Source of the DNA: JANQOH01 sp965200095
GTDB lineage: Bacteria > Pseudomonadota > Alphaproteobacteria > UBA7887
Length of the DNA: 64,000 nt
NCBI GenBank assembly: GCA_965200095.1
Contig: OZ241350.1
Span: 2,108,001-2,172,000 of the forward strand
Direction of reading: 5' to 3'
The translations under genes were made by a program, and so were the position numbers. Shown here piece by piece: positions 43,956 through 52,887 of this stretch (the stretch's first letter is position 1; each line of letters begins with the position of its first letter). The notes under the pieces were generated by a model. It saw only the letters and a list, made by a program, of their open reading frames with translations, was not told the origin of the DNA and ran no database searches.

Positions 43956-44858
43956 ATGGCCCGGGCCGGCGCGGCCGCGGCGGGCGCGAGCGGCGTTTTC
44001 GGTCTCCCCGCCAGCCGGCGGCGGGACCGTCGATGGGCGCTCGTGGCCGCCTATTGCGCGCTCGGCGTCTTCGTGGTCTTTTTCCTCTTCCCGCCCTATT
44101 ACATGCTCGTCACCTCGTTCAAGACGAACGAGGAGATCGCAGCGCTCGACACCAATCCGTGGATCATCGAAAAGGGCGTAACCACCGAGCACTACACCGG
44201 TCTGCTCACGGATTCCGCCTTCCCCACCTATTTCCTCAACACCGCCATCGTCACCCTGTGCGTGGTGTCGATCACGATGGTCGTCAGCGTGCTCGCCGCC
44301 TATGGGCTGTCGCGGCTCAGATTCTGGGGCGCGGGGGTGCTGGCCACGGGGGTGTTCCTCACCTATCTGGTGCCGGACACGCTGCTGTTCGTGCCGTTGT
44401 TCAAGATCGTCGGCGCGCTGGGGCTGCTCGACACCTACTGGGCGCTCGTCCTCGTCTATCCGACGATCACGGTGCCGTTTTGTACGTGGATCATGATCGG
44501 CTATTTCTCGTCGATCCCGCGCGAGCTCGACGAAGCGGCGCTGATCGACGGCGCCAACCACATACAGATGCTGCTCAAGGTTTTCCTCCCGGTGGCCCTG
44601 CCCGGGCTGATCGCGGCGACGATCTTCGCCTTCACCGTCAGTTGGGCGTCGTTCATATACCCGCTCGCCTACATCTATTCCGACGACCAGATGGTGCTGA
44701 CCGTGGGAACGGTCACGACGCTCATCAAGGGCGACGTGTTCCACTGGGGGGGGCTGATGGCGGGCGCGCTGATGGCGGCGGCGCCGCCGGTGATCGTCTA
44801 CGCCTTCCTGATGGACTACTACATCGCCGGGCTGACCTCCGGCGCGACCAAGGGCTGA
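43956..44858 (+). CDS. ABC transporter permease, MalG/UgpE-like
   Basis: 300 residues. PPYYMLVTSFKTNEEIA is the signature N-terminal segment of the MalG group, and IPRELDEAALIDGANHIQ is the EAA loop. The ATG at 43956 is taken as the start; an in-frame GTG at 43947 would overlap the preceding stop. A longer open frame upstream in the same phase is a shadow of the receptor genes. The ATPase gene follows after 3 bases. Confidence 0.92.
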   Translation: MARAGAAAAGASGVFGLPASRRRDRRWALVAAYCALGVFVVFFLFPPYYMLVTSFKTNEEIAALDTNPWIIEKGVTTEHYTGLLTDSAFPTYFLNTAIVTLCVVSITMVVSVLAAYGLSRLRFWGAGVLATGVFLTYLVPDTLLFVPLFKIVGALGLLDTYWALVLVYPTITVPFCTWIMIGYFSSIPRELDEAALIDGANHIQMLLKVFLPVALPGLIAATIFAFTVSWASFIYPLAYIYSDDQMVLTVGTVTTLIKGDVFHWGGLMAGALMAAAPPVIVYAFLMDYYIAGLTSGATKG

Positions 44859-44861
44859 GCG

Positions 44862-45956
44862 ATGGCCGACGTTTCCCTGCGGGCGCTTCGCAAGACCTTC
44901 GACCGCACCGAGGCGGTGCGCGGCATCGACCTCGAGATCGAGGACAACGAACTGGTTGTGCTGGTCGGACCGTCGGGCTGCGGCAAGAGCACGACGCTGC
45001 GCATGATCGCCGGCCTGGAGGAGGTAACGTCGGGCGAAATCCGCATCGGCGGCGAACTCGTCAACGACGTGCCGCCGAAGAACCGCGACATCGCCATGGT
45101 GTTCCAGAACTATGCGCTCTACCCGCACATGACGGTGGCGGAGAACATGTCGTTCGGTCTGCGGCTGCGGAAATATCCGAAAGGCGAGATCGACCGCCGG
45201 GTGACGGCGGCGGCGGACATATTGGGGATAGCGGAGCTGCTGGAGCGCCGCCCGCGGCAGCTTTCCGGCGGCCAGCGCCAGCGGGTTGCGATGGGCCGCG
45301 CCATCGTGCGCAACCCGCGGGTTTTCCTGTTCGACGAGCCGCTCTCGAACCTCGACGCCAAGCTGCGCGGCCAGATGCGCACCGAGATCAAGCGCCTGCA
45401 CCAGCGCCTGCGCACCACCACGATCTACGTCACCCATGACCAGGTGGAGGCCATGACCCTTGCCGATCGGGTGGTGGTGATGCGCGACGGCGTGATCGAT
45501 CAGATTGGCCCGCCGGGCGAGCTCTATCACCGCCCGCGCACGCGCTTCGTGGCCGGGTTTATCGGCTCGCCGGCGATGAATTTCGTCGATTGCCGGCTGA
45601 TCGAGGAGAACGGCGCGCTGGCGGCCCGCATCGACGGTCTGGCCGAGGTTCCGGTCGACGGCGCGGCGCATGAGCGATACGCCGCCCATGTCGGACGCTC
45701 GCTGGTGGCCGGGTTCCGCCCGGAGCATATCCGCGAATGGCGCGGCGCGGAGGACGGCCGCGTGCGGTGCGCGGTGACTCCCGATGTCGTGGAGCCGCTC
45801 GGTATCGAGACGATGGTCTATTTCGCGCACGACGGCGCCGAATTGTGCGCCCGCGTGCTGCCCGATTCGAACCCTGAGCCGGGCGGGGAATTCACCCTCT
45901 CTCTGGAGGCGCGACGCCTGCACCTGATCGACCCCGACACCGACCGGGTTCTGTGA
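44862..45956 (+). CDS. ABC transporter ATP-binding protein, UgpC/MalK-like
   Basis: 364 residues. GPSGCGKST (36-44) is Walker A, LSGGQ (134-138) is the signature, VFLFDEPLSNLD contains Walker B Glu159, and YVTHDQ is the switch. The C-terminal 130 residues form the MalK-type regulatory TOBE domain (FIGSPAMNFVDCRL, GFRPEHI, and ESLGIETMVYF-like). It energises the preceding importer and closes the operon. The stop is only 4 bases from a GAGACCTC sequence that begins the downstream repeat region. Confidence 0.94.
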   Translation: MADVSLRALRKTFDRTEAVRGIDLEIEDNELVVLVGPSGCGKSTTLRMIAGLEEVTSGEIRIGGELVNDVPPKNRDIAMVFQNYALYPHMTVAENMSFGLRLRKYPKGEIDRRVTAAADILGIAELLERRPRQLSGGQRQRVAMGRAIVRNPRVFLFDEPLSNLDAKLRGQMRTEIKRLHQRLRTTTIYVTHDQVEAMTLADRVVVMRDGVIDQIGPPGELYHRPRTRFVAGFIGSPAMNFVDCRLIEENGALAARIDGLAEVPVDGAAHERYAAHVGRSLVAGFRPEHIREWRGAEDGRVRCAVTPDVVEPLGIETMVYFAHDGAELCARVLPDSNPEPGGEFTLSLEARRLHLIDPDTDRVL

Positions 45957-46627
45957 AGTGAGACCTCATAATCCCCGGGAAAAATTCAATCGCTCTCCTC
46001 AACGGCATCGCCGTGAAATAATACGGCAGTATCAAGTAAAGCTGCCCGCCGCTTCGTCATCCCCGCGAAAGAGCGTGTGAAGAAGCCGGAAAGCCCCATT
46101 AATTCTTCGTCATTCCCGCGAAAGCGGGAATCCGGAGGCGGTCGCCCAAAAGATTCTCCGATGTTTTTGTGGAGTCACCAGACTGAATCCCCGCTTTCGA
46201 GCGTGTGAACAAATCGGGCGGCTCTCACCGTGACGGATGGATCGCCGAGGTGTTGGCATTGTAAAAGACAATAACCATCGAATAATACCTCGTCATTCCC
46301 GCGAAAGCGAGAATCCAGAGGCGGCCGTCCGCAATATCGACACGTTTTGTTTTGCGGAAATGCTGTAATGGATTCCCGCTTTCGCGGGAATGACGAAGAG
46401 TGGTGGGGCCGTCCGATTTCTTCGCACGCTTTTTCGCGGGAATGACGAAGTATTATTTGACGGTTATTGTCCTTTATAATGCCGACACTTCGGAAACCCC
46501 GCCGCCACGATGAGAGACTCCCGATTTCTTCACGTGCTAGAAAGCAGGAATTTGGTGCAGCGCTACCGCCAAAAAGGAAGAGAACGCAGGGCGGTCAATT
46601 CGTTGTCTTGCACCCCGCCGGGTTCCC
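45957..46627. repeat. Repeat-filled intergenic region after the ABC operon
   Basis: No gene is present in these 670 bases. GAGACCTCATAATCC from 45960 resembles the left end of the elements at 1694 and 58621, but no matching right end was found. A single palindrome lies at 46112-46131 and a paired module at 46294-46391. CGCGAAAGAGCGTGTGAAG and TTTCTTCRCRCGCT motifs recur around them. AT content is clearly higher than in the surrounding genes. Confidence 0.75.
46294..46391. repeat. Paired palindrome module, core inverted
   Basis: An imperfect palindrome at 46294-46313 and a perfect one at 46372-46391 bracket the usual core in the opposite orientation: CCAGAGGCGGCCGTCCGC, then CAATATCGACACG and TTTTGCGGAAATG. 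Orientation relative to the arms shows that the core, not only the arms, is part of the repeat. Confidence 0.75.
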
Positions 46628-46933
46628 ATGCAAGCGATGCAGGCGAAAATGAAAATACTTGTACACAGATACCCCTGTCGCCCCGACAGCGCCCCGCCAG
46701 ACGCCTGCGACGCGATTCACGCTGCTGTCACAGAAAGCGAAGGATGGTATGTGGCGGAGTGTCGGGAGGCCGCTATAGTTACGCAAAGTCGCACTCTGGA
46801 CGGTCTTGCGGTTAATCTGCGAGAGGCGCTGGAGTTGTATTTCGACGATGAGACTATTGCGCCGGGCAGTCGGTCGTCGGCGCCTCGCCTTGTTCTGCAA
46901 TACGAAACGCGCCCTTTCCCGTCTCGATCATAG
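46628..46933 (+). CDS. HicB-like antitoxin-type protein, orphan
   Basis: Up to 101 residues; an internal ATG at 46649 (MKILVHRYP) is equally plausible as start. ESEGWYVAECREAAIVTQSR followed by TLDGLAVNLREALELYFDDE is the partially degraded RNase H-like fold of HicB antitoxins. There is no C-terminal DNA-binding domain and no HicA toxin (dsRBD-like, about 60 residues) on either side. In the HicBA systems the antitoxin blocks HicA mRNA cleavage. Here it is a leftover, or an anti-toxin against one encoded elsewhere. It lies between repeats and the L,D-transpeptidase gene. Confidence 0.75.
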   Translation: MQAMQAKMKILVHRYPCRPDSAPPDACDAIHAAVTESEGWYVAECREAAIVTQSRTLDGLAVNLREALELYFDDETIAPGSRSSAPRLVLQYETRPFPSRS

Positions 46934-46964
46934 ATTGAACCGGCTTTCGTTCGGATAAGTCAAC

Positions 46965-47750
46965 ATGCCCATGCGATCGGCCTTCTTCTCTCTCGCTGCG
47001 GCGCTCGCGGCGGCATCGATAACAACGACAGGCGCGGTACCGGCGCACGGCGCAGATATCGACGGCGTCGAGATCGCCCTGCTCGCGCCGCCGCCGGAGG
47101 CCGTGCCGTCCAGCCCGCGGTCGCGCGCGGCGGCCGCGCGCGCCGAACCGATCCTGCGCACGGAGCTCGCCCCGCTCGGTCTGGAATTCGGCGCGCCCGT
47201 TTTCATGCGCATCTTCAAGCAGGAAAAAATTCTCGAACTATGGGTCGGGTCGCACGGGCGCTTCCAACGTTTCAAGACCTACGACATTTGCGTCTATTCC
47301 GGCGGCCTCGGGCCGAAACTGCGCACCGGCGACCTGCACAGCCCCGAAGGCTTCTACGCTGTGGGCCCGGAGAATCTCAACCCGCTCAGCCAGCGGCATT
47401 TGTCGTTCAACCTCGGGTTCCCCAACGCCTATGACCGGATGCACGGACGCACGGGAAGTTTTCTCATGGTCCATGGCGGATGTTCGTCGATCGGCTGCTA
47501 CGCGATGACCGACCGGAGCATTGAGGAAATCTTCACCCTCGCCGCCGCCGCGCTCCGCGCCGGCCAGAGGCGCTTTCCGGTCCATGTCTTTCCTTTCCGC
47601 ATGACGCAGGACAACCTCGCCGCGCACGGCGCCTCCCCGTGGGCGGGCTTCTGGGCGAATTTGAAGGAAGGTTACGACAGTTTCGAGCGCACCGGCCGCC
47701 CTCCGAAAATCCGCGTCCGCAACCGGCGCTACACCTTTATCGACGGATAG
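46965..47750 (+). CDS. L,D-transpeptidase family protein (YafK-like)
   Basis: 261 residues with a signal peptide (FFSLAAALAAASITTTGAV, cleavage after AHGA). VHGGCSSIGCYAMTD gives the YkuD active site His170 and Cys178 with Gly in between. PKLRTGDLHSPEGFYAVGP and FNLGFPNAYDRMHGRTG are the YafK-type strands. Enzymes of this group act on peptidoglycan stem peptides in the periplasm, crosslinking or releasing attached lipoprotein. Length fits the YafK group. It stands alone between the HicB-like gene and moxR. Confidence 0.88.
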   Translation: MPMRSAFFSLAAALAAASITTTGAVPAHGADIDGVEIALLAPPPEAVPSSPRSRAAAARAEPILRTELAPLGLEFGAPVFMRIFKQEKILELWVGSHGRFQRFKTYDICVYSGGLGPKLRTGDLHSPEGFYAVGPENLNPLSQRHLSFNLGFPNAYDRMHGRTGSFLMVHGGCSSIGCYAMTDRSIEEIFTLAAAALRAGQRRFPVHVFPFRMTQDNLAAHGASPWAGFWANLKEGYDSFERTGRPPKIRVRNRRYTFIDG

Positions 47751-47853
47751 AACCGCTCTCGCGGCGCGCGACGCGCTTGACCCGGCGGGCGTTCGCGCCA
47801 ATGGTGCGGCGTCGCGCCCGCCGCCGACATCCTCTCCCCGAGACAGCGCCGCC

Positions 47854-48702
47854 ATGAAATTCGCCGGAACCGCCAGCTACGTCGCCACCGAAGACCTGAT
47901 GGTCGCCGTCAACGCGGCGATCGCCCTCGAGCGCCCGCTGCTCGTGAAGGGGGAACCCGGCACCGGCAAGACGATGCTCGCCGAGGAGATCGCCGGCGCG
48001 CTCGGCAAGCCGTTGATCCGCTGGCACATCAAATCGACGACCACGGCGCAGCAGGGGCTTTACGAATACGATGCGGTCGCGCGGCTGCGCGACGGCCAGC
48101 TCGGCGACGAGCGCGTGCGCGACATCGCGAACTACATCTCGCGCGGCAAATTGTGGGAGGCGTTCACCGGCGGCGAGGCGCCGGTGCTGCTGATCGACGA
48201 GGTCGACAAGGCGGACATCGAATTCCCCAACGACCTGCTGCTCGAGCTCGACCGCATGGAGTTCTACGTCTACGAAACGAAAGAGACGGTGAAAGCCGTC
48301 CACCGGCCCATCGTCGTCATCACCTCGAACAACGAAAAGGAATTGCCCGACGCCTTTCTGCGCCGCTGCTTCTTCCATTATATCGCCTTCCCCGACGACG
48401 CCACGATGACGCGCATCGTCGAAGTCCACTATCCGGGGATCAAGAAAGCGCTGCTCGGAGCGGCGCTGCGGGCGTTCTACGAAGTGCGCGAGGCGCCGGG
48501 ACTGAAGAAGAAGCCCTCCACGTCGGAACTCCTCGACTGGATCAAATTGCTGCTGGCGGAAGACATCGATCCGGCGGTCCTCCGCTCCGGCGACCGCGCG
48601 AAAGCGATCCCGCCGCTCTACGGCGCCCTGCTCAAAAACGAACAGGACGTGCAACTGTTCGAGCGCCTCGCCTTCCTCGCCCGGCGCGAGGAGCGGCGGT
48701 GA
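47854..48702 (+). CDS. MoxR-family AAA+ ATPase
   Basis: 282 residues. GEPGTGKT (33-40) is Walker A, VLLIDEVDKAD is Walker B, and VVITSNNEKELPDAFLRRCFFHYIAF (parts: SNNEKELPDAFLRR) carries sensor 1 and the arginine finger. This group assembles or activates metal cofactor enzymes with a VWA partner. The partner is the next gene, starting 24 bases downstream, as in CbbQ/NorQ/CoxD pairs. The target enzyme is not obvious; the lanthanide dehydrogenase is 14 kb away. Confidence 0.92.
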   Translation: MKFAGTASYVATEDLMVAVNAAIALERPLLVKGEPGTGKTMLAEEIAGALGKPLIRWHIKSTTTAQQGLYEYDAVARLRDGQLGDERVRDIANYISRGKLWEAFTGGEAPVLLIDEVDKADIEFPNDLLLELDRMEFYVYETKETVKAVHRPIVVITSNNEKELPDAFLRRCFFHYIAFPDDATMTRIVEVHYPGIKKALLGAALRAFYEVREAPGLKKKPSTSELLDWIKLLLAEDIDPAVLRSGDRAKAIPPLYGALLKNEQDVQLFERLAFLARREERR

Positions 48703-48725
48703 GCGGCGCGGCCGCGGCCTGAACC

Positions 48726-49904
48726 GTGTTCGTCCGCTTCTTCCTGAGGCTGCGGGAGGCGCGCGTTCCCGTCAGCCTGCGCGAATACCTGACCCTTCTG
48801 GAGGCGCTGGAAGCGGGCCTCGCCGATTACAGCGCCGACGATTTCTACTGGCTGAGCCGCGCCGCGCTGGTCAAGGACGAACGCCACTACGACCGCTTCG
48901 ACCGGGTGTTCGGCGAAGCCTTCAAGGGAGCCGAGTCGCTCGGCGACGCCCTTGCGGCCGAACTGCCCGAAGAGTGGCTGCGGCGCGAGGTCGAAAAATT
49001 GTTGTCGCCGGAAGAACGCGCCGCGCTCGGGAAACTCGGCTGGGACAAGCTGATGGAAACGCTGCGCGAGCGCCTGCGCGAACAGCGCAAGCGTCATCAA
49101 GGCGGCTCCAAATGGATCGGCACGGGCGGCACGTCGCCGTTCGGCGCCTGGGGCGACCACCCGGAAGGCGTCCGCATCGGCCAGGACGAGGGCCGCCGCC
49201 GCAGCGCGGTCAAGGTGTGGGACCGGCGCGAATACCGCAATCTCGACGATTCCGCGGTCATCGGCGCGCGCAACATCAAGGTGGCGCTGCGCCGCCTGCG
49301 GCAGTTCGCCCGCGAGGGCGCCGAGGTCGAGCTCGACATGCCGGGGACCGTGAAGTCCACCGCCGACAATGGCGGCTGGCTGGACGTGCGCCTGCGTCCC
49401 GAACGCCGCAACCGGGTGAAAGTCCTCCTGTTCCTGGATGTCGGCGGCTCGATGAACGCGCATACCCGCATTTGCGAGGAGTTGTTCTCTTCGGCGCGCA
49501 GCGAGTTCAAGCACCTCGAATACTTCTATTTCCACAATTGCGTGTACGAAAGCGTGTGGCGCGACAATACACGCCGGCACACCGAGCGCGTGCCGACATG
49601 GGATGTCATGCACACCTGGCCGGGCGACTGCAAACTGGTGATCGTGGGCGACGCGAGCATGAGCCCCTACGAAATTACTTATCCCGGCGGCAGCGTCGAA
49701 CACTGGAACGAAGAGCCGGGGCAGACGTGGCTGTCGCGTCTGTTGCGGGTCTACGGCTCCGCCGTGTGGCTGAACCCCGAACCGCGCGACCATTGGGGCT
49801 ATACGCCCTCCATCGGGATGATCGACCGGCTGATGGAAGGCCGCATGTTCCCGTTGACGATTTCGGGCCTGGAGGAAGGGATGCGGCTGCTCGCCCGCGG
49901 TTAG
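48726..49904 (+). CDS. VWA domain protein, CoxE-like partner of MoxR ATPase
   Basis: 392 residues from a GTG. The N-terminal half is a helical adapter typical of CoxE/NorD-like proteins (LREARVPVSLREYLTLLEAL). The VWA domain begins near residue 235 with LFLDVGGSMNAH, a MIDAS in which the usual Ser after Asp is Val-Gly-Gly-Ser-Met, followed by VGDASMSPYEIT. Such proteins bind a metal through this site and link the MoxR ATPase to its substrate. It lies directly after the moxR gene in one operon. Confidence 0.9.
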   Translation: MFVRFFLRLREARVPVSLREYLTLLEALEAGLADYSADDFYWLSRAALVKDERHYDRFDRVFGEAFKGAESLGDALAAELPEEWLRREVEKLLSPEERAALGKLGWDKLMETLRERLREQRKRHQGGSKWIGTGGTSPFGAWGDHPEGVRIGQDEGRRRSAVKVWDRREYRNLDDSAVIGARNIKVALRRLRQFAREGAEVELDMPGTVKSTADNGGWLDVRLRPERRNRVKVLLFLDVGGSMNAHTRICEELFSSARSEFKHLEYFYFHNCVYESVWRDNTRRHTERVPTWDVMHTWPGDCKLVIVGDASMSPYEITYPGGSVEHWNEEPGQTWLSRLLRVYGSAVWLNPEPRDHWGYTPSIGMIDRLMEGRMFPLTISGLEEGMRLLARG

Positions 49905-49914
49905 GGGCGCGGCG

Positions 49915-50793
49915 TCACCGGGGCATGTTCGCGAGCTGGCGGCGGACCAGGTCGGCGTCCGGCTCGATGAGCGAATCGACGACCGAGAAATGGTCGAGCT
50001 CCGCCGGCGCGACGTGCTCGCACGGATATCCGAGCGCGCGCCATTTCGCCGTCATTTCTTCCGCCTGGCGGTGGTACTCCGCCGATTCGTCCGCGCCGAC
50101 GACCGCCAGCAACGGCGCCGCGCAGGGAAAGTCCAGGCGTTGCGGCGAGTTGCGGGCCGCCATCGCCGCGTCGAGGCGGAGCGTGCGGTTGAGATACGAC
50201 AGGCGTATCGGTTCGAGGTCGAACAGGCCCGAAATGGCGCAGGCGCCCTTGACCACGCCGGGCGGGAGGTCGCTCGCGAAGGCCGGCCAGTCGGTCGCCA
50301 GCAGCATGGCGGCGAGATGCCCGCCCGCCGAATGGCCGGCGGCGTAGATACGCTCCCGATCGGCGCCGAAATCGCCGGCATGGCGCCACAGCCACGCCGC
50401 CGCGGCGCGGTTCTGGCGCACGATCTCGTCCATATCGGCGCCGGGGGCGAGGGCGTAGTTGTTGACCGCGACGTTCGCGCCGTGCGGCGTCATTCCCTCG
50501 GCGACGTATGAATAGTCGTCCTTGTCGAGGGAATACCAGTAGCCGCCGTGGATGAAGAGATAGATCGGCCCCCCCGGCGCGTCCGCCGGAAACAGATCGA
50601 GGCGTTCCGGCGGCGTGTCGCCGAAGGCGAGGTTCCGCCGGCATTCGAGTTCGGAGCGGGTTGCGGCGCTCCATTCCGCCCAGGCGGCGAACCGCTCCGC
50701 GTAATCGGGGAAGCGCCGCCGGTTGTTGTATTGCGCGTCCAGCGCCGCGCGGTCGTAGCCGCGCCACAGCGCGGCGCCGGCGGATGCGCTCAC
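49915..50793 (-). CDS. Alpha/beta hydrolase (kynurenine formamidase / esterase-like)
   Basis: 292 residues, cytoplasmic. HGGYW (82-86) is the oxyanion-hole motif of the hormone-sensitive-lipase group, GHSAGG has the nucleophile Ser155, and DHFSVVDSL holds the likely catalytic His. LDLFPADAPGGPIYLFIHGGYW-like openings (parts: LDLFPADAPG, IYLFIHGGYW) are seen in kynurenine formamidases. The start overlaps the cupin stop (ATGA), so this is the last gene of a ubiD-cupin-hydrolase operon, which hints at catabolism of an aromatic or heterocyclic compound. Confidence 0.85.
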   Translation of the reverse strand: MSASAGAALWRGYDRAALDAQYNNRRRFPDYAERFAAWAEWSAATRSELECRRNLAFGDTPPERLDLFPADAPGGPIYLFIHGGYWYSLDKDDYSYVAEGMTPHGANVAVNNYALAPGADMDEIVRQNRAAAAWLWRHAGDFGADRERIYAAGHSAGGHLAAMLLATDWPAFASDLPPGVVKGACAISGLFDLEPIRLSYLNRTLRLDAAMAARNSPQRLDFPCAAPLLAVVGADESAEYHRQAEEMTAKWRALGYPCEHVAPAELDHFSVVDSLIEPDADLVRRQLANMPR

Positions 50794-51251
50794 GGGGCCG
50801 CCCGGGCCGCGGCGAGGCGTTCGCCGATGCGCTCCTTCTGACCGGGGGTGGGCATCCGCGTTCCGTCCTCGCGCACCGTGTCGTAGATCGCCGGAGAGGC
50901 GATCTCGAGGAGTTCGAGGTCCTCGGAGTACTCGCGCAGTTCGTGCAGCGTTCCGCCCGGCACGGTCACCGCGTCGCCCTTGCGATAGACGATCTCCCCG
51001 CGGTCGGCGTAGAAGAAGCTCACCCAGCCCTCGAGGACCAGGGCGAATTGGAAGTCGACGACGTGGCGGTGCAGGCCGTTATGGCCGCCCCGCAGATGTC
51101 TGGCCTTGATGATGTGCGCATGCAGCGCTCCATCGGTGGCGTCCGCCGCGCCGAGGTCGCGATACACGAACTCCTCGCGCAGCCCGTCGGTCTCGAAAGC
51201 GCTTTCGGAAGCGCGGCTGACCGTGAACCGGCAAGCGGGCGATGCGTTCAT
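50790..51251 (-). CDS. Cupin-domain protein
   Basis: 153 residues. HLRGGHNGLHRHVVDFQFAL, FYADRGEIVYRKGDAVTVPGG and LHELREYSEDLELLEI give the two cupin motifs, with His pairs and a Glu fitting a metal site. AGGAGG lies ideally in front of the ATG at 51251, which decides this start over an upstream one at 51284. It is the middle gene of an operon, between ubiD (41 bases upstream) and the hydrolase. Cupins of this size are often dioxygenases or isomerases. No specific reaction can be named. Confidence 0.82.
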   Translation of the reverse strand: MNASPACRFTVSRASESAFETDGLREEFVYRDLGAADATDGALHAHIIKARHLRGGHNGLHRHVVDFQFALVLEGWVSFFYADRGEIVYRKGDAVTVPGGTLHELREYSEDLELLEIASPAIYDTVREDGTRMPTPGQKERIGERLAAARAAP

Positions 51252-51291
51252 AGCCTCCTCCTCGAACGGCGCCGGGGGCGCCATCGTAGCG

Positions 51292-52812
51292 TCATTCGGG
51301 ACGCGGTTTCCAGATCGGCCGGCCGCTTCCGGGGAGACCGTAGCGCGGCCAGTTGCGGCTCACCGCTTCGACGACATCGTCGCTCATGCGGATGGGCGTC
51401 CCCCAGCTCCGCGATGTCTCCGGGGGCATCTTGCTGGTGGCGTCGAGGCCGATCTTGCCGCCGAGCCCCGGTTCGGGACTCGCAAAATCGAGCGTGTCGA
51501 TGGGCGTGCGTTCGACGATCGTCGCGTCGCGCGCCGGGTCCATGCGCGTCGCCAGCGCCCACATCACATCGCGCCAGTCGCGCACGTCGATGTCGTCGTC
51601 CACCACAATCACGAATTTCGTGTAAAGGAACTGCCGCAGATACGACCAGACCGCCATCATGACCCGTTTGGCGTGGCCGGGCCAGGCCTTGCGGATCGAC
51701 ACCACGGCGATCCGGTAACTGCACCCTTCGGGCGGCAGCCAGAAGTCGACGATCTCGGGGAACTGGCGGCGGATCAGCGGCACGAACAGCTCGTTCAGCG
51801 CCTCGGCCAGAATGCTCGGCTCGTCGGGAGGGCGGCCGGTGAAAGTCGAGAGATATATCGCGTCGGCGCGGCGCGTGATCGCGCGCACGCGGAAGCGGGG
51901 GAAACGGTCGACCGCGTTGTAGTAGCCGGTATGGTCGCCATAGGGGCCTTCGTCCCCGTAGTCGTCGATGGAGACTTCGCCCTCGAGCACGATTTCCGCC
52001 TGCGCCGGGACCTTGAGAGGGACGGTCAGGCAATCGACGAGTTCGACGCGCGCGCCGCGCAGCAGGCCGGCGAACCGGTATTCGGGGAGGGTCTCCGGCG
52101 CCGGGGTCACCGCCGCGAGGATGGTCCCCGGGTCGGCGCCGATGACGACCGCCGCGGGCAGGGCCCTGCCGCGCGCGGCCGACCAGCGCGCATGGTGCGC
52201 GGCGCCGCCGCGATGGCGCAGCCAGCGCATCAGGGTGTGGTTCCGCCCCGTCACCTGCATCCGGTAAACGCCGAGATTGCAGCCGTCCGCCGGGTCCCCG
52301 CCGGGGCCTTCGGTCACGACGACGGGCCACGAGATGAGCGGCGCCGGTTCGCCGGGCCAGCAGGTCTGGACGGGCAGCGTCGACAGGTCCACGTCATCGC
52401 CCTCGACGACCGTTTCGTGCACCGGCGCGTTGCGCACGGTGCGCGGCCGCATGGCGGCGACGGATTTGAGCAGGGGCAGCATCGCCGCCGCCTCGCGCCA
52501 GCCTCCGGGGGGCTCGGGCTGGCGCAGGAAGGCCAGGGTTTCGCCGAGCTCGCGCAGACGGTCGGGCGTGCGCTCCATGCCGAGCGCCACGCGCTCCACG
52601 GTTCCGAACAGATTGACGAGGACCGGAACATCGAAGCGGCGCCCGTCGGCGGCGACCGGGTTCTCGAAAAGCGCAGCGGGCCCCGACTCGGCGAGGAGAC
52701 GGGTCTGGATCTCGGTCATTTCGAGATAGGTGGAGACCGGCTCGCGGACTCTGACCAGCCGGCCGTCCGCCTCAAGGGCGGCGATGAAGTCGCGCAGGCT
52801 GCGATAGGGCAT
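51292..52812 (-). CDS. UbiD-family decarboxylase
   Basis: 506 residues. The family's prenylated-FMN fold is recognisable from GCNLGVYRMQVTGRNHTLMRW (parts: CNLGVYRMQV, HTLMRWLRHRGG) and AEIVLEGEVSIDDYGDEGPY, which carries the conserved E-x-D acidic residues, and RKAWPGHAKRVMMAVWSYL. Enzymes of this class reversibly decarboxylate aromatic or unsaturated acids using prenylated FMN made by UbiX (not in the window). The ATG at 52812 gives the usual start MPYRSLRDFIAALE. Together with the cupin and hydrolase genes it probably serves a catabolic pathway rather than ubiquinone synthesis. Confidence 0.9.
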   Translation of the reverse strand: MPYRSLRDFIAALEADGRLVRVREPVSTYLEMTEIQTRLLAESGPAALFENPVAADGRRFDVPVLVNLFGTVERVALGMERTPDRLRELGETLAFLRQPEPPGGWREAAAMLPLLKSVAAMRPRTVRNAPVHETVVEGDDVDLSTLPVQTCWPGEPAPLISWPVVVTEGPGGDPADGCNLGVYRMQVTGRNHTLMRWLRHRGGAAHHARWSAARGRALPAAVVIGADPGTILAAVTPAPETLPEYRFAGLLRGARVELVDCLTVPLKVPAQAEIVLEGEVSIDDYGDEGPYGDHTGYYNAVDRFPRFRVRAITRRADAIYLSTFTGRPPDEPSILAEALNELFVPLIRRQFPEIVDFWLPPEGCSYRIAVVSIRKAWPGHAKRVMMAVWSYLRQFLYTKFVIVVDDDIDVRDWRDVMWALATRMDPARDATIVERTPIDTLDFASPEPGLGGKIGLDATSKMPPETSRSWGTPIRMSDDVVEAVSRNWPRYGLPGSGRPIWKPRPE

Positions 52813-52887
52813 GTCAGCGGCGTCGGCGCGGAGCGGCCGCGGCAATGATGTCGCATCGCCCCGGCGGCGGCAAGCCCGTGTACCGGT

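Noticed and set aside
38129..45923. Very long minus-strand frames (500-730 codons) opposite the acyl-CoA dehydrogenase and ABC genes
   Set aside because: All are His/Arg/Asp-rich antisense shadows of recognised plus-strand genes. The two that face the duplicated receptors are similar only because the genes are.
46467..46652. 61-codon frame upstream of the HicB-like gene as a HicA toxin
   Set aside because: It lacks the GSHH-type loop and the dsRBD-like pattern of HicA, is Arg/Lys-rich throughout, and its first part lies in repeat sequence.
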